A stretch of 64,000 nt of DNA, from NCBI RefSeq assembly GCF_020164745.1, contig NZ_JAIUGV010000004.1, positions 124,001-188,000 on the forward strand, written 5' to 3'. This DNA comes from Mesorhizobium sp. ES1-4. Its GTDB lineage: Bacteria > Pseudomonadota > Alphaproteobacteria > Rhizobiales > Rhizobiaceae. Positions within the stretch are counted from its first letter, which is position 1, and each line of letters opens with the position of its first letter. A program made the position numbers and the translations under genes. Shown one piece after another: positions 63,029-64,000 of this stretch. The notes beneath the pieces were generated by a model. That model ran no database searches and was not told the origin of the DNA. It saw only the letters and a list, made by a program, of their open reading frames with translations.

Positions 63029-63508
63029 ATGAATCAAGTCAGAAAAGCCGACCCCAACAACAAGACCGTTGCCGAAAATCGCAAGGCGCGGTTTTCCTAT
63101 GAGGTGCTCGACACGATCGAGGCCGGCCTGGTGCTGACTGGCACCGAGGTGAAATCGCTGCGTCAAGGCCAGGCCAATATCCAGGACAGCTACGCCTCGG
63201 TTGAAGGCGGCGAGATCTGGCTGATCAATTCCTATCTGCCGGAATACCTGCAGGCCAACCGCTTCAACCACGAGCCGCGCCGCCGCCGCAAGCTGCTGCT
63301 CAACAAGCGCGAGATGGCAAAGCTCTCGCAGAGCGTCGACCGCGAAGGCATGACCTTGGTGCCGCTGAAGATCTACTTCAATGACCAGGGCCGGGCCAAG
63401 CTGCTGCTTGCCGTTGGCCGAGGCAAGAAGCTGCACGACAAGCGCGAGACCGAGAAGCAACGCGACTGGTCGCGCGAGAAGGGCCGGCTTCTCAAGGAAC
63501 GTGGGTGA
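63029..63508 (+). CDS. smpB: tmRNA-binding protein SmpB
   Basis: A 159-residue protein that delivers tmRNA to stalled ribosomes. Typical segments are [60 protein letters not shown] and the basic C-terminal [15 protein letters not shown], which acts in the decoding site. It follows dapA by 25 bases, an order usual in Rhizobiales. Confidence 0.97.
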   Translation: MNQVRKADPNNKTVAENRKARFSYEVLDTIEAGLVLTGTEVKSLRQGQANIQDSYASVEGGEIWLINSYLPEYLQANRFNHEPRRRRKLLLNKREMAKLSQSVDREGMTLVPLKIYFNDQGRAKLLLAVGRGKKLHDKRETEKQRDWSREKGRLLKERG

Positions 63509-63577
63509 TCAGGTGACAGCCTGAAAAAAGCCAACAGTCGTGCTTCAGCGTCGGACAACCGGCAACTCCGACAGGGG

Positions 63578-64000
63578 ATGGTCTTGAAGAAGCGGATTGT
63601 TCTCTGGGGCCTGGCCAGCCTTGCCCTGGCCTGCGTCGTTGCGGCGGGGGGCGTGGTCTACTTCCACACCTATTCTCCCGACCGGGGCAGATATCCGGTC
63701 CGGGGTATCGACGTCTCCCATCATCAGGGCCAGATCGACTGGCGGCGCGTTGCCGCCGATGATGTGGCCTTCGCCATCATCAAGGCGACTGAAGGCGGCG
63801 ATCATGTCGACGACGCCTTCGCAGGCAATCTGCGCGCCGCCCGCGCCGCCGGGCTCGCCGTCGGCGCCTATCATTTCTTCACCTTCTGTCGGTCGGGCGC
63901 CGACCAGGCCAGGAATTTTATCTCGGTGGTGCCGCACGATCAGCCTTTGCTGCCCCCGGTCGTCGACATCGAGTTTGGCGGCAACTGTCCGCAGCGCCCG
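63578..64000 (+). CDS. GH25-family lysozyme, N-terminal part (cut by window edge)
   Basis: The first 141 codons of a longer gene. After a hydrophobic anchor or signal (about 6-28) the catalytic domain begins PVRGIDVSHHQGQIDWRRV, with FAIIKATEGGDHVD, AYHFFTFCRSG and VVDIEFGGNC, the acid-rich strands of GH25 muramidases (catalytic Asp/Glu in DIE). The ATG at 63578 is adjoined closely by AGGGG; a TTG 6 bases further in is an alternative start. It would cleave peptidoglycan in the periplasm or outside. Confidence 0.88.
   Translation, partial: MVLKKRIVLWGLASLALACVVAAGGVVYFHTYSPDRGRYPVRGIDVSHHQGQIDWRRVAADDVAFAIIKATEGGDHVDDAFAGNLRAARAAGLAVGAYHFFTFCRSGADQARNFISVVPHDQPLLPPVVDIEFGGNCPQRP

Overview
The window is GC-rich and reads as chromosome of an alphaproteobacterium of the order Rhizobiales, most probably Mesorhizobium or a close relative. 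Evidence is the gene set and order (a FeuP/FeuQ-type pair before cycHJKL-degP-two-component-glnE; lytic transglycosylase | dapA-smpB-lysozyme), a Rhizobiales-type porin, and rhizobial intergenic palindromes. The assignment is inference from recalled family knowledge, not from a search.

Layout: 1-4.3 kb, DUF1254 (cut by the window edge)/DUF1214 pair, a PBP1A-type peptidoglycan synthase and an arginine-deiminase-fold hydrolase. 4.3-10.9 kb, an M20 amidohydrolase, a divergent LysR regulator and a complete spermidine/putrescine-type ABC transporter, which together look like one uptake-and-degradation module for an amidated or guanidino-bearing compound. 11-14.8 kb, an orphan DUF3168 tail-type gene, then a small secreted protein with a response regulator and sensor kinase (FeuN-FeuP-FeuQ-like) and a lipoprotein. 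14.9-26.8 kb, cytochrome c maturation (ccmI, E, F, H = cycHJKL), the DegP protease, a second two-component pair, glnE and an EF-hand protein. 26.8-43 kb, a PAS histidine kinase, pepN, a DMT transporter, an XRE regulator, a family-4-like uracil-DNA glycosylase without iron-sulfur cysteines, ETF-ubiquinone oxidoreductase, several small secreted proteins and AMP nucleosidase.

43-51.4 kb holds a Leu/Ile/Val-type binding protein facing a leucine-degradation cluster (TetR, isovaleryl-CoA dehydrogenase, methylcrotonyl-CoA carboxylase beta and alpha subunits, with a small secreted protein between the subunits), then acylphosphatase and a HisC-like aminotransferase. 52.7-58.7 kb is a mosaic accessory stretch: a TPR-sulfotransferase with less GC-rich codons, a decayed porin copy, a 3' fragment of a Sel1/ExoR-like gene, an ISAs1-type transposase fragment, an IS-end-like repeat, tRNA-Ser(GCU), an intact porin and a tyrosine recombinase without a clear start codon. 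58.7-64 kb returns to conserved genes: alpha/beta hydrolase, soluble lytic transglycosylase, two tandem large palindromes, dapA, smpB and the start of a GH25 lysozyme gene.

No rRNA or CRISPR array is present. No single large undescribed system is evident. The best leads are the transporter/hydrolase module, the candidate FeuN, the iron-sulfur-free glycosylase, the rearranged tRNA-Ser region and the tandem palindromes before dapA. Residue numbers are hand counts from the chosen starts.
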